Assembly (NCBI GenBank): GCA_017695065.1
Contig: JADILZ010000079.1
Coordinates: forward strand, 30,249 to 94,248
Reading direction: 5' to 3'
Length of the DNA stretch: 64,000 bases
Origin: Candidatus Cryptobacteroides excrementipullorum
GTDB taxonomy: Bacteria; Bacteroidota; Bacteroidia; Bacteroidales; UBA932
In this document: positions 7,806 to 15,376 of the stretch, in pieces
Layout: each line of letters opens with the position of its first letter
Numbering within the stretch: position 1 is the stretch's first letter
Notes under the pieces: model-generated
The model's input: the letters and a program-made list of their open reading frames with translations, nothing else
Told to the model about the DNA's origin: nothing
The model's database searches: none
Made by a program: the position numbers and the translations under genes

Positions 7806-9845
7806 ATGGAGAATCCTTTATTGACAGAGTCTCCGCACAGATGCGGAGCCCCACAGTTTGACAAAATCAGGAAAGAACACTATCTGCCGGCTTTTGAGGC
7901 CGGTATCAGGGAAGCCAGGGCCGAGGTAGATGCCATTGCCGCAAATCCTGAGAGCCCGGATTTCGCGAATACCGTTGAGGCGCTTGAATATAGTGGAAAG
8001 ACTCTCGGAAGAGTGTCTGATGTATTCTTCAATCTCCTTGAGGCAGAGTCGGATGACGAGATGCAGTCGATAGCTGAGAAGGTGTCGCCGATGCTGACGG
8101 ATTATTCGATGTATGTGTCTCATAATCCTCTGCTTTTCAAGAGAGTGGAAGCCGTTTATAATAAGAGGGATTCCATGACCCTTGACAAGGACCAGAGGAA
8201 ACTTCTTGAGAATACATACCGGTCCTTCTTCAGGAACGGGGCCTCGCTCGGGGAAAAGGAAAGGGAGTCTTACGGGGAATATGCCAGGGAGCTTTCCCTT
8301 CTGACACTGGCTTTCGGGAATAATGTCCTCAAGTCAACGAATGCATTCATCCTTCATATCCCAGATGTCTCCGGTCTGGACGGGCTTCCGGATTATCTGG
8401 TGGAGGCAGGTGCGGCTGAAGCCAGGGAAAGGGGGCTTGAAGGCTGGGTGTACACCCTGAATTATCCGAGCTATGCCCCTTTCATGAAATACAGCAGGAG
8501 GCGTGACCTCCGCCGGAAGATGTATATGGCATACAATACCAAGGGCATAGGAGGGGATACGGACAATACATCTGTGCTGAAGGAGATTGTCAGCCTGCGC
8601 ATGAAGATGTCATCCATGCTCGGTTACGGCACTTATGCCGATTATGTCCTTGAGGAGAACATGGCCAGGACACCGGAGACGGTGGAGAAATTCCTTTCCG
8701 GTCTCATGGAGCCCTCTCTACCGTTCGCCAGGGATGAAATCAGACAGATTTACCGGTATGCAGCGGAGCACGGGTTTGAGGACAGCAGCATAATGCCTTG
8801 GGACTTCATGTTCTGGTCCGAACGTTACAAGGAGTCGGAGTTCTTTCTGGATGAGGAGCTCCTTAAACCGTATTTCAGGCTTGAAGACTGTATCGCCGCG
8901 GTCTTTGACCTGGCCTCCAGGCTTTACGGAATCAGATTCATTGAGGCGGACGACCTCCCGCGCTACCATGAGGATGTAAAAGTCTATGACGTCGTCGATG
9001 AGGACGGAAAGCAGCTGGCCATTCTGTACGCAGATTTCTTCCCGAGACAGGGGAAGCGAGGCGGGGCCTGGATGACAGAGTTCCGGGGACAGTGTGTCAG
9101 GGACGGGGTCGAGGAGAGGCCTGCTGTAAGCATCGTGACCAACTTCACCAAGCCGGGCGAAAACTCCCCGTCGCTCCTGACCCATGATGAACTCACCACT
9201 TTCCTGCATGAGTTCGGCCATGCGCTGCACGGCATTTTCGCGGAAGGCAGATATCCGTCTCTTACCGGAACATCAGTGGCGAGGGATTTTGTCGAGCTTC
9301 CTTCGCAGATTATGGAGAACTGGGCTTATGAGCCAGCTTATCTGAAAACATTTGCAAAGCATTACAGGACAGGAGAGCCTATTCCGGATGAACTTATCGG
9401 CCGGATTGTAAGGGCAAGGAATTTCCTGTCCGGCTACCAGCAGGTGCGTCAGCTCCAGTTCGGCATCATCGACATGGCGTGGCATACGCTTGAAGCCTTT
9501 CCGCAAGAGGACGCGCTCAGTTTCGAGAAAAAGGTCCTCGGGAAGTATGCCGTGATGCCGGATGTGCCTGGTGTGGCTGTATCTCCTGCTTTCAACCACA
9601 TATTCTCCGGAGGATATGCCGCTGGATACTACTCTTACAAATGGGCCGAGGTACTCGAGGCCGATGCATTTTCTCTTTTCAGGCAGAACGGGATATTTGA
9701 CAGGGGAACAGCGCAGTCCTTCAGGGAGAACATCCTCTCGAAGGGCGGGACTGAAGACCCTGCTGTCCTTTACCGCAATTTCCGCGGACACGACCCGGAT
9801 CCTTCTGCACTGATGGAGAAACTGGGACTTGCAGACCGTCAATGA
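7806..9845 (+). CDS. M3-family metallopeptidase (oligopeptidase A / dipeptidyl carboxypeptidase type)
   Basis: A 679-aa zinc peptidase that cleaves short peptides. The catalytic HExxH is H468-E469-F-G-H472 in FLHEFGHALHG, followed by the third-ligand region typical of clan MA(E) M3 enzymes (RDFVELPSQIMENW). The N-terminal PLLTESPHRCGAPQFDKI is the usual start of cytosolic M3 proteins, and no signal peptide is visible, so it probably acts in the cytoplasm. The start at 7806 agrees with the promoter at 7702-7733; the longer ORF from 7752 is not supported. Dcp and PrlC cannot be separated with confidence. Confidence 0.93.
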   Translation: MENPLLTESPHRCGAPQFDKIRKEHYLPAFEAGIREARAEVDAIAANPESPDFANTVEALEYSGKTLGRVSDVFFNLLEAESDDEMQSIAEKVSPMLTDYSMYVSHNPLLFKRVEAVYNKRDSMTLDKDQRKLLENTYRSFFRNGASLGEKERESYGEYARELSLLTLAFGNNVLKSTNAFILHIPDVSGLDGLPDYLVEAGAAEARERGLEGWVYTLNYPSYAPFMKYSRRRDLRRKMYMAYNTKGIGGDTDNTSVLKEIVSLRMKMSSMLGYGTYADYVLEENMARTPETVEKFLSGLMEPSLPFARDEIRQIYRYAAEHGFEDSSIMPWDFMFWSERYKESEFFLDEELLKPYFRLEDCIAAVFDLASRLYGIRFIEADDLPRYHEDVKVYDVVDEDGKQLAILYADFFPRQGKRGGAWMTEFRGQCVRDGVEERPAVSIVTNFTKPGENSPSLLTHDELTTFLHEFGHALHGIFAEGRYPSLTGTSVARDFVELPSQIMENWAYEPAYLKTFAKHYRTGEPIPDELIGRIVRARNFLSGYQQVRQLQFGIIDMAWHTLEAFPQEDALSFEKKVLGKYAVMPDVPGVAVSPAFNHIFSGGYAAGYYSYKWAEVLEADAFSLFRQNGIFDRGTAQSFRENILSKGGTEDPAVLYRNFRGHDPDPSALMEKLGLADRQ

Positions 9846-9964
9846 CATACCTGCTGATATGCCGTATATTCCGGTCTTTCCATGACATTCTTTTTTTTAT
9901 TTGGCTCTTGATGCAACGGTATGCCGGTTTCCTGCATCTTAGGCCCGGAAAATTGCAAAAGAAA

Positions 9965-10792
9965 ATGAGAACAGGAAAATATGTGCTGGTAATTGCGGCA
10001 GCCTGCATGGCGTTGCTCTGCAGTTGCAGCAAGCTCGAGTTTGCCGGAGTTTATGACAGGGTAATGGTAGAGCTGGACCAGTCTTACACGGGCATAGATG
10101 TGTCGGACTGTATTGAAGTAAGGTATTCTGTAGATTGTGAGAGTGCTGCCATAGAGGCTGATGTGAACCTCATACCTTATGTCGAGATTTATGAAAAAGG
10201 AAATACTCTGAAGATAGGGCTTGCCAAGGGGTTGAAGCTGGATGACGACGGATGGAATTCGCTAAGGGTCGTGGTCACGTTGCCTTTCAGGCCAGAGGTC
10301 CGGTCAATCTCCCTTTCGGGGGCTGCCACTTTCATCTCGGATTTCCCTGTTACTGGAGACAGGTTCAGTCTTGATGCCTCCGGTGCTTCGAGATTCACGG
10401 GAGATGTAGCCGCCGACATGGTGGCCATTGACCTTTCAGGCGCGAGTACCATGGAATGCGGTTCTTTAATTTGCAGCAGGATGGACCTGTCTGCAGGAGG
10501 GGCTTCATCTGCAAGGCTTTCCGGGAAGGTGTCGTCATGCAGGATTTCACTTTCGGGTGCTTCTACGATGAAAGGTGTCCCGGATGTGCTCCCGTTTTCA
10601 CTTGAACTGCATGACTGCAGCGGGTCCCTTTCAGGGGCAAGCTACGCGTCTTTCCGGAGCGACGGCAGTATATCCTGCTCACTTAGCGGCGCAAGTACCA
10701 TAGTTTATATGGGAAATGCTGATATATCCCGCTCTCGTGTTTCCGGGGACGGATCTGTCATAGAACTCGTGGATGACAGGTCTGATTACTGA
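9965..10792 (+). CDS. Head-GIN (DUF2807) lipoprotein 1
   Basis: A 275-aa secreted lipoprotein. A signal peptide ends at the lipobox ALLC-SC, giving an N-terminal lipidated cysteine near residue 18. The mature part is a head-GIN (putative auto-transporter adhesin, DUF2807) domain built from repeated LSGAS-like turns (SLSGAATF, DLSGAST, SAGGASS, SLSGAST, SLSGASY, SLSGAST), the hallmark of its right-handed beta-helix. The start is set at the ATG at 9965, directly before the signal peptide. A paralogue follows 134 nt downstream. The function is not established; surface adhesion or envelope stress binding are guesses. Confidence 0.85.
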   Translation: MRTGKYVLVIAAACMALLCSCSKLEFAGVYDRVMVELDQSYTGIDVSDCIEVRYSVDCESAAIEADVNLIPYVEIYEKGNTLKIGLAKGLKLDDDGWNSLRVVVTLPFRPEVRSISLSGAATFISDFPVTGDRFSLDASGASRFTGDVAADMVAIDLSGASTMECGSLICSRMDLSAGGASSARLSGKVSSCRISLSGASTMKGVPDVLPFSLELHDCSGSLSGASYASFRSDGSISCSLSGASTIVYMGNADISRSRVSGDGSVIELVDDRSDY

Positions 10793-10838
10793 CTCCATTG
10801 AAAAAAAACAGGTTGACTGCAACATTTCTGATATTTTT

Positions 10839-10871
10839 CCGGTCTGATATACAGGTTTTGTATCAGACCGG
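10839..10871 (+). terminator. Strong hairpin after head-GIN gene 1
   Basis: A perfect 11-bp stem CCGGTCTGATA/TATCAGACCGG (10839-10849 with 10861-10871) and an 11-nt loop, 47 nt after the stop. It is followed by TTGTCATTT, only weakly T-rich. It may be a terminator for the first head-GIN gene or a regulatory hairpin before the second. Confidence 0.5.
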
Positions 10872-10888
10872 TTGTCATTTATGACAAC
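10871..10888. promoter_or_regulatory. 18-bp palindrome upstream of head-GIN gene 2
   Basis: GTTGTCAT-TT-ATGACAAC is a perfect inverted repeat with a 2-bp centre, 38 nt before the second head-GIN start. The tight centre argues for a protein-binding operator rather than an RNA hairpin. It abuts the preceding hairpin. Confidence 0.5.
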
Positions 10889-10926
10889 GTAATCCAATGA
10901 ATCAGACTTTTAAATCCAGACAGACT

Positions 10927-11721
10927 ATGAAAAGGAACATTTTTACTGCATTGTTGCTCTCCTCTCTGATTCTGTCCGCTTGCGGATCAGAGACCGTAAT
11001 CGCGCTTTCCGGGAAGAAGATGGAAAAGACCTATGAAGTGTCTTCCTCATACTCCGGACTTGAAGTCTCGGGAGCTGTACATGTGATGTATTCGTCGTCG
11101 GCAGATGAGGTAACGGTGATGGCGGATTCTTTAGTGATACCTTATGTGTATGTGGAAGAGTCAGGGAATACCCTGAAGGTCTATATGTCCTGGAAGCAGA
11201 ATGTGTGGTTCAGGAGCGGAAATACGGGCAAGGTTTCTGTCATAGTGCCGGCAAGCCCATCCCTCGGGAGACTGAAAGTCAGCGGTGCTTCCTGCTTCAA
11301 CAGCGATGTTGCAATAGAGGCTGACAGACTGACGGTTGACATCAGCGGGGCATCAGATTTCAACGCTGACCTGAAGGCGGCTTCTGAACTTACGCTTGAA
11401 GCCAGCGGAGCCTCCGGAGTCAGGGCCTCAGTATCTGCCGGTATCCTCAATGCATATGTGAAAGGTGCGTCTGACATGTCGTTGAGCGGCAATGCAGACA
11501 GCTTCAATGTGACGGTGTCCGGGGCTTCCTCAGTATCTTCAGGGAAGGCATATCTGGAGACGGATAACCTGACATGTGAAATTTCAGGGGCCAGCGACTG
11601 TCACGTGAAATGCAATGTGGCCGCTTCCGGCAAGGTGTCAGGGGCATCATCGCTTGTGGTGTACGGGGACGGCAAGGTGAATGTGTCTTCTTCCGGGGCC
11701 TCCAGTGTCAAGTCCCGTTAG
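10927..11721 (+). CDS. Head-GIN (DUF2807) lipoprotein 2
   Basis: A 264-aa paralogue of the preceding gene. The signal peptide ends in the lipobox LSAC near residue 19 (SLILSACGSE). The body again shows a ladder of SGAS motifs (VSGASCF, ISGASDF, ASGASGV, VKGASDM, VSGASSV, ISGASDC, VSGASSL, SSGASSV), expected to form a beta-helix. The start is the ATG at 10927. The pair looks like a tandem duplication with clear divergence. It converges on lptG. Confidence 0.86.
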   Translation: MKRNIFTALLLSSLILSACGSETVIALSGKKMEKTYEVSSSYSGLEVSGAVHVMYSSSADEVTVMADSLVIPYVYVEESGNTLKVYMSWKQNVWFRSGNTGKVSVIVPASPSLGRLKVSGASCFNSDVAIEADRLTVDISGASDFNADLKAASELTLEASGASGVRASVSAGILNAYVKGASDMSLSGNADSFNVTVSGASSVSSGKAYLETDNLTCEISGASDCHVKCNVAASGKVSGASSLVVYGDGKVNVSSSGASSVKSR

Positions 11722-11741
11722 AATATAGCGGAGGCATCCAT

Positions 11742-11777
11742 GGCGGGCAGGGCAAAAAACATTACGGTCCACCCGCC
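11742..11777. terminator. Possible bidirectional terminator stem
   Basis: GGCGGG (11742-11747) can pair with CCCGCC (11772-11777) across a 24-nt loop between the converging head-GIN and lptG genes. The stem is short and the loop long, so support is weak. Confidence 0.25.
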
Positions 11778-12869
11778 CTATTTCGGCGCAATCTTGTACA
11801 GGAATCCTGATATTATGGCATACAATATATTAGGTACCCAGAGTGCTATTCCTGGCGGAAGGAAATCAGTATGGACGAACATCTCGCTGAATTTCAGGAA
11901 CAGGATATATGAAAAGCTGAGTGCTATTCCGATGCCGATGTTCCAGCCGATTCCTCCGCGCCTTTTTTTCGAGGAGAGCGATACGCCCATTACAGTGAGG
12001 ATGAAGGCCGAGAACGGCAGGGCGAAGCGGGTATGCTTCTCGATCTGAGCCAGCTTCACGTTGTCGTCACCCCTCATTTTCTGCGTCTCGATAAGCTGGT
12101 TCAGTTCTTTGTATGAAAGTGTGGTCACGGTGTTTTTCGTCATGTAGAAGTCCGTTACGGACAGGTTGATGACCGTGTCGAGCCTGGCTCCGGAACGTAT
12201 GTTGTCCGCGAGTGTCCCCGAGTAGTCCCTTATGAAGTATTTTTTCAGGGTCCATCCATTGAAGGTGCTGTCCCATACGGCTGTCTCGGCAGAGAGCTTG
12301 GACACCAGCCTGTTGTCCTTGACTTTCTCCAGGGTGAACTTGTAGGCTGTATTGTTCCAGCGGCTGAACGATTCCACATACACGAACTCCCCTGGAGAGA
12401 TCTGGTAGTGTACATCCCTTCCTGAATTCTGGTAGCTGGATTTTATATACTTGCTCTCGAATTCGTCCAGGATCTTGTTGGAGTTCGGGATTACAAACAG
12501 GTTCAATGCCAGGGAGAACATCGCTATGAGTGTGGCCGAGAACATATACGGCACCATCATCCTGTGGAAACTTATGCCGCAGGAGAGGATGGCGATGATC
12601 TCCGAGTTGGCTGCCATCTTGGATGTGAAGAATATCACCGTTATGAACACGAACAGCGGACTGAACATGTTCATGAAGTAAGGTATGAAATTCAGGTAAT
12701 AGTCGAAGATGATGGCTTTCAGAGGTGCTTCGTGGGACACGAAATCGTCTATCTTCTCGCTTATGTCGAAGATGATCACGATGCCGATTATGAGCAGCAG
12801 CGCGATGAAGAATGTGAAGATGAATTTCTTCACTATGTAAAGGTCCAGTATTCTCGGTTTCAGATCCAT
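11778..12869 (-). CDS. LptF/LptG-family LPS export permease
   Basis: A 363-aa inner-membrane protein of the YjgP/YjgQ family. In complex with LptB2 these proteins pull LPS from the inner membrane and feed the LptC-A bridge. The N-terminus has the family start LDLYIVKKFIFTFFIALLL, there are three more membrane segments around 60-80, 100-120 and the C-terminal 290-355, and a periplasmic jellyroll-like domain sits between them. It follows tgt by 43 nt on the same strand, so the two probably share a transcript. LptF and LptG cannot be told apart with certainty; only one member is in this window. Confidence 0.88.
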   Translation of the reverse strand: MDLKPRILDLYIVKKFIFTFFIALLLIIGIVIIFDISEKIDDFVSHEAPLKAIIFDYYLNFIPYFMNMFSPLFVFITVIFFTSKMAANSEIIAILSCGISFHRMMVPYMFSATLIAMFSLALNLFVIPNSNKILDEFESKYIKSSYQNSGRDVHYQISPGEFVYVESFSRWNNTAYKFTLEKVKDNRLVSKLSAETAVWDSTFNGWTLKKYFIRDYSGTLADNIRSGARLDTVINLSVTDFYMTKNTVTTLSYKELNQLIETQKMRGDDNVKLAQIEKHTRFALPFSAFILTVMGVSLSSKKRRGGIGWNIGIGIALSFSYILFLKFSEMFVHTDFLPPGIALWVPNILYAIISGFLYKIAPK

Positions 12870-12912
12870 TCCCTGATACTGTTTAATTCATTCAATATAT
12901 CATACCTCGGGC

Positions 12913-14043
12913 TTAAAGCCTTGTCATGACCCTTTTTACTGTCTCGTTCTTCCATGCCTTGAAGTCTCCGGCGATGATGTGCATGCGTGCCTGACGGACG
13001 AGGTCGAGGTAGAAGGCGAGGTTGTGCTCGCTGGCAATCTGCCCTGCAAATATTTCACCGGCGATGAAAAGATGCCTCAGGTATGCCTTGCTGTATGTCC
13101 TGTCCACGAACGATGTCCCGTCGGGATCGAGGGGGGAGAAGTCGTCAGCCCATTTCCTGTTTCTCATGTTCATAATGCCGTTCCATGTGAATATCATGCC
13201 GTTACGCCCGTTTCTGGTAGGCATCACGCAGTCGAACATGTCCACACCTCTTGCTATGCCTTCGAGGATGTTGGCGGGCGTTCCCACACCCATAAGGTAT
13301 CTTGGCCTGTCATCCGGAAGGATAGGACAGACTACCTCGAGCATTTCGTACATCTTCTCAGTGGGTTCACCTACTGCCAGCCCTCCGATGGCATATCCTT
13401 CCCGGTCGAATCTGGCTGCATGCTCCACAGCCGCCCTTCTCAGGTCCGGATATACGCAGCCCTGGATAATAGGGAAAAATGCCTGCCTGTAGCCGTAAAG
13501 CGGCTCTGTCTCGTCGAAGCGTTTTATGCACCGTTCAAGCCACGACTGGGTGAGTGACAATGACTTCTTTGCGTATTCATAGGAGGCGTCACCAGGGGTG
13601 CACTCATCCAGGGCCATTACGATGTCTGCCCCTATGGTACGCTGGGTGTCCACGTTGTTTTCCGGCGTGAATGTATGCTTGGACCCGTCGATGTGCGACG
13701 AGAATGTACATCCGTCCGGGGTGAGTTTCCTTATCGGGGATAGCGAGAATACCTGGAATCCGCCGCTGTCGGTGAGTATAGGCCTGTCCCATGAAATGAA
13801 CTTGTGCAGGCCGCCGGCCGCACGCAGCACGTCGAGGCCAGGCCTGAGATAGAGGTGGTATGTGTTCCCGAGAATGATCTCTGCCTTTATGTCTTCTTTC
13901 AGATCCCGGTGGTATATGCCCTTGACCGATCCCACAGTGCCTACTGGCATGAAAATGGGGGTCTGTATCTGTCCGTGCTCTGTGGTGATGACACCGCATC
14001 TTGCGCCGGATTGAGGATCTGTCGCTGTCTTGACGAATTCCAT
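12913..14043 (-). CDS. tgt: tRNA-guanine transglycosylase, zinc cysteines absent
   Basis: A 376-aa enzyme that exchanges guanine-34 for preQ1 in tRNAs with GUN anticodons, on the path to queuosine. The nucleophile and base-binding motifs are present (LTDSGGFQVFS, GGLAVGEP, FDCVMPTRNGRNG). The usual structural zinc motif CxCxxC, found in the E. coli enzyme as ECDCYTC, is here DGTSFVD, so all three cysteines are gone while the following histidine (SEHNL) remains. The fold presumably holds without zinc. A promoter is seen upstream at 14072-14102. It probably heads a tgt-lptG transcript. Confidence 0.95.
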   Translation of the reverse strand: MEFVKTATDPQSGARCGVITTEHGQIQTPIFMPVGTVGSVKGIYHRDLKEDIKAEIILGNTYHLYLRPGLDVLRAAGGLHKFISWDRPILTDSGGFQVFSLSPIRKLTPDGCTFSSHIDGSKHTFTPENNVDTQRTIGADIVMALDECTPGDASYEYAKKSLSLTQSWLERCIKRFDETEPLYGYRQAFFPIIQGCVYPDLRRAAVEHAARFDREGYAIGGLAVGEPTEKMYEMLEVVCPILPDDRPRYLMGVGTPANILEGIARGVDMFDCVMPTRNGRNGMIFTWNGIMNMRNRKWADDFSPLDPDGTSFVDRTYSKAYLRHLFIAGEIFAGQIASEHNLAFYLDLVRQARMHIIAGDFKAWKNETVKRVMTRL

Positions 14044-14071
14044 CTATTTGTACAATACGGTTTTCAGGCTC

Positions 14072-14102
14072 CAAAGATAGTATGAAAAGATGAGAATAGA
14101 AA
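14072..14102 (-). promoter_or_regulatory. Promoter of tgt
   Basis: On the minus strand TATCTTTG (14079 to 14072) fits the -7 consensus. TTTC (three of four) lies at 14102 to 14099, exactly 19 bases upstream. The leader to the tgt ATG is about 25 nt. Confidence 0.65.
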
Positions 14103-14188
14103 AAATATGATGTCAGGATGGGATACGGGGTGTGGTGCCGTACAATGCAAAACCATTCGCAAACCTGCCGGCTTTTGTGGCTGGTCCA

Positions 14189-14221
14189 TTTGCATTGCTC
14201 TCGGCTTCTTTGTATATTTGC
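14189..14221 (+). promoter_or_regulatory. Promoter of ftsY
   Basis: A perfect -7 element TATATTTGC (14213-14221) with a perfect TTTG at 14189-14192 and a 20-base spacer. Transcription starts just before the ATG at 14245, so the leader is very short. Confidence 0.75.
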
Positions 14222-14244
14222 CAGATTTAAAACGATATAGCATT

Positions 14245-15177
14245 ATGGGTATATTTGATAAAGGGGTCCAGAAGACCAAGAGGAGTTTTTTCGAGAAACT
14301 CTCCAGGGCCATTGTCGGGAAGTCGAAGGTGGATGACGACCTGCTTGATGCCATAGAGGAGGCCCTTGTCGCTTCTGACATGGGAGTTGACACTACTCTC
14401 AAGGTCATAGACAGCCTTGAAGAGCGTGTGCATAGGGACAAGTATGTGTCGCTCGAGGAACTGACCGGGATGCTCCGGGATGAAATCGGCAGGCTGCTTG
14501 ATATTTCCGTGGACAAGGACGAGACGGTGAAGCCTTTCGACTTTTCAAAGAAACCCTATGTAATAATGGTGGTTGGTGTGAACGGTGTCGGGAAGACCAC
14601 CACTATAGGCAAGCTTGCTTCGATGCTTAAGGCCAGTGGCAAGAAGGTGGTGCTCGGTGCCGCTGACACCTTCAGGGCGGCCGCGGTGGACCAGCTGACA
14701 ATCTGGGCAGAGCGTACAGGCGTGGATATCGTGAAGCAGGCCATGGGTTCGGACCCTGCATCAGTGGCGTATGATACTGTGAAATCCGCTGTGGCCAAAG
14801 GGGCGGATGTCGTGCTGGTCGACACCGCAGGCAGGCTCCACAACAGGATTGACCTCATGAACGAGCTCACCAAGATACGTAACGTGATGCGGAAGGTGAT
14901 TCCCGATGCCCCTCATGAGGTGCTGCTTGTCCTTGACGCATCCACAGGCCAGAACGCTTTCCAGCAGGCCAAGGAGTTCTCACGTGCGACAGATATAACG
15001 GCCCTTGCAGTCACCAAACTCGACGGCACAGCCAAGGGCGGGGTTGTTATCGGCATCGTGGACCAGTTCAAGGTGCCTGTGAAATTCATAGGCATAGGCG
15101 AGGGGGCAGATGACCTTAAAGTCTTCGACAAGAAGGAGTTTGTCGATTCCCTCTTCTCTACAGAGGATTTCCGTTGA
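14245..15177 (+). CDS. ftsY: Signal recognition particle receptor FtsY
   Basis: A 310-aa SRP GTPase that docks ribosome-SRP complexes at the membrane. An N-domain helical bundle (about 1-85) precedes the G domain, with the P-loop GVNGVGKTT near residue 111, DTFRAAA, the G3 motif DTAGR and TKLDG. The C-terminal FIGIGEGADDLKVF is diagnostic. The long acidic A domain of E. coli FtsY is absent. The start at 14245 fits both the promoter and the conserved MGIF(D) N-terminus; the longer ORF from 14107 runs through the promoter and is rejected. Confidence 0.96.
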   Translation: MGIFDKGVQKTKRSFFEKLSRAIVGKSKVDDDLLDAIEEALVASDMGVDTTLKVIDSLEERVHRDKYVSLEELTGMLRDEIGRLLDISVDKDETVKPFDFSKKPYVIMVVGVNGVGKTTTIGKLASMLKASGKKVVLGAADTFRAAAVDQLTIWAERTGVDIVKQAMGSDPASVAYDTVKSAVAKGADVVLVDTAGRLHNRIDLMNELTKIRNVMRKVIPDAPHEVLLVLDASTGQNAFQQAKEFSRATDITALAVTKLDGTAKGGVVIGIVDQFKVPVKFIGIGEGADDLKVFDKKEFVDSLFSTEDFR

Positions 15178-15200
15178 TCGGAGTTCCGGACGGTAAGGCC

Positions 15201-15239
15201 GCAGTGGTGTGCCGGGCACGGCGCCTGGTGCACCACTGC
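15201..15239 (+). terminator. Long hairpin between ftsY and pheT
   Basis: Outer arms GCAGTGGTG/CACCACTGC (15201-15209 with 15231-15239) pair perfectly, and the stem continues inward with several G-U pairs to about 17 bp. It lies 24 nt after the ftsY stop and before the pheT promoter. No T-run follows, so termination is plausible but unproven. Confidence 0.45.
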
Positions 15240-15294
15240 ATCAGGTGAACCAGGCAAACCGTCTTCAAAAATGGGAAACTTTCATAAAAAATCC

Positions 15295-15303
15295 TATCTT
15301 TGC
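15295..15303 (+). promoter_or_regulatory. Likely -7 element for pheT
   Basis: TATCTTTGC is a perfect -7 element 74 nt before the pheT start. No clear TTTG lies 19-20 bases upstream. Confidence 0.5.
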
Positions 15304-15376
15304 AGATTGGCAGACGATGGTCTGTGACGGGGCGCTCCGTTGCGTTCCGGAATATCAGAAGAAAATATATCAGTAT

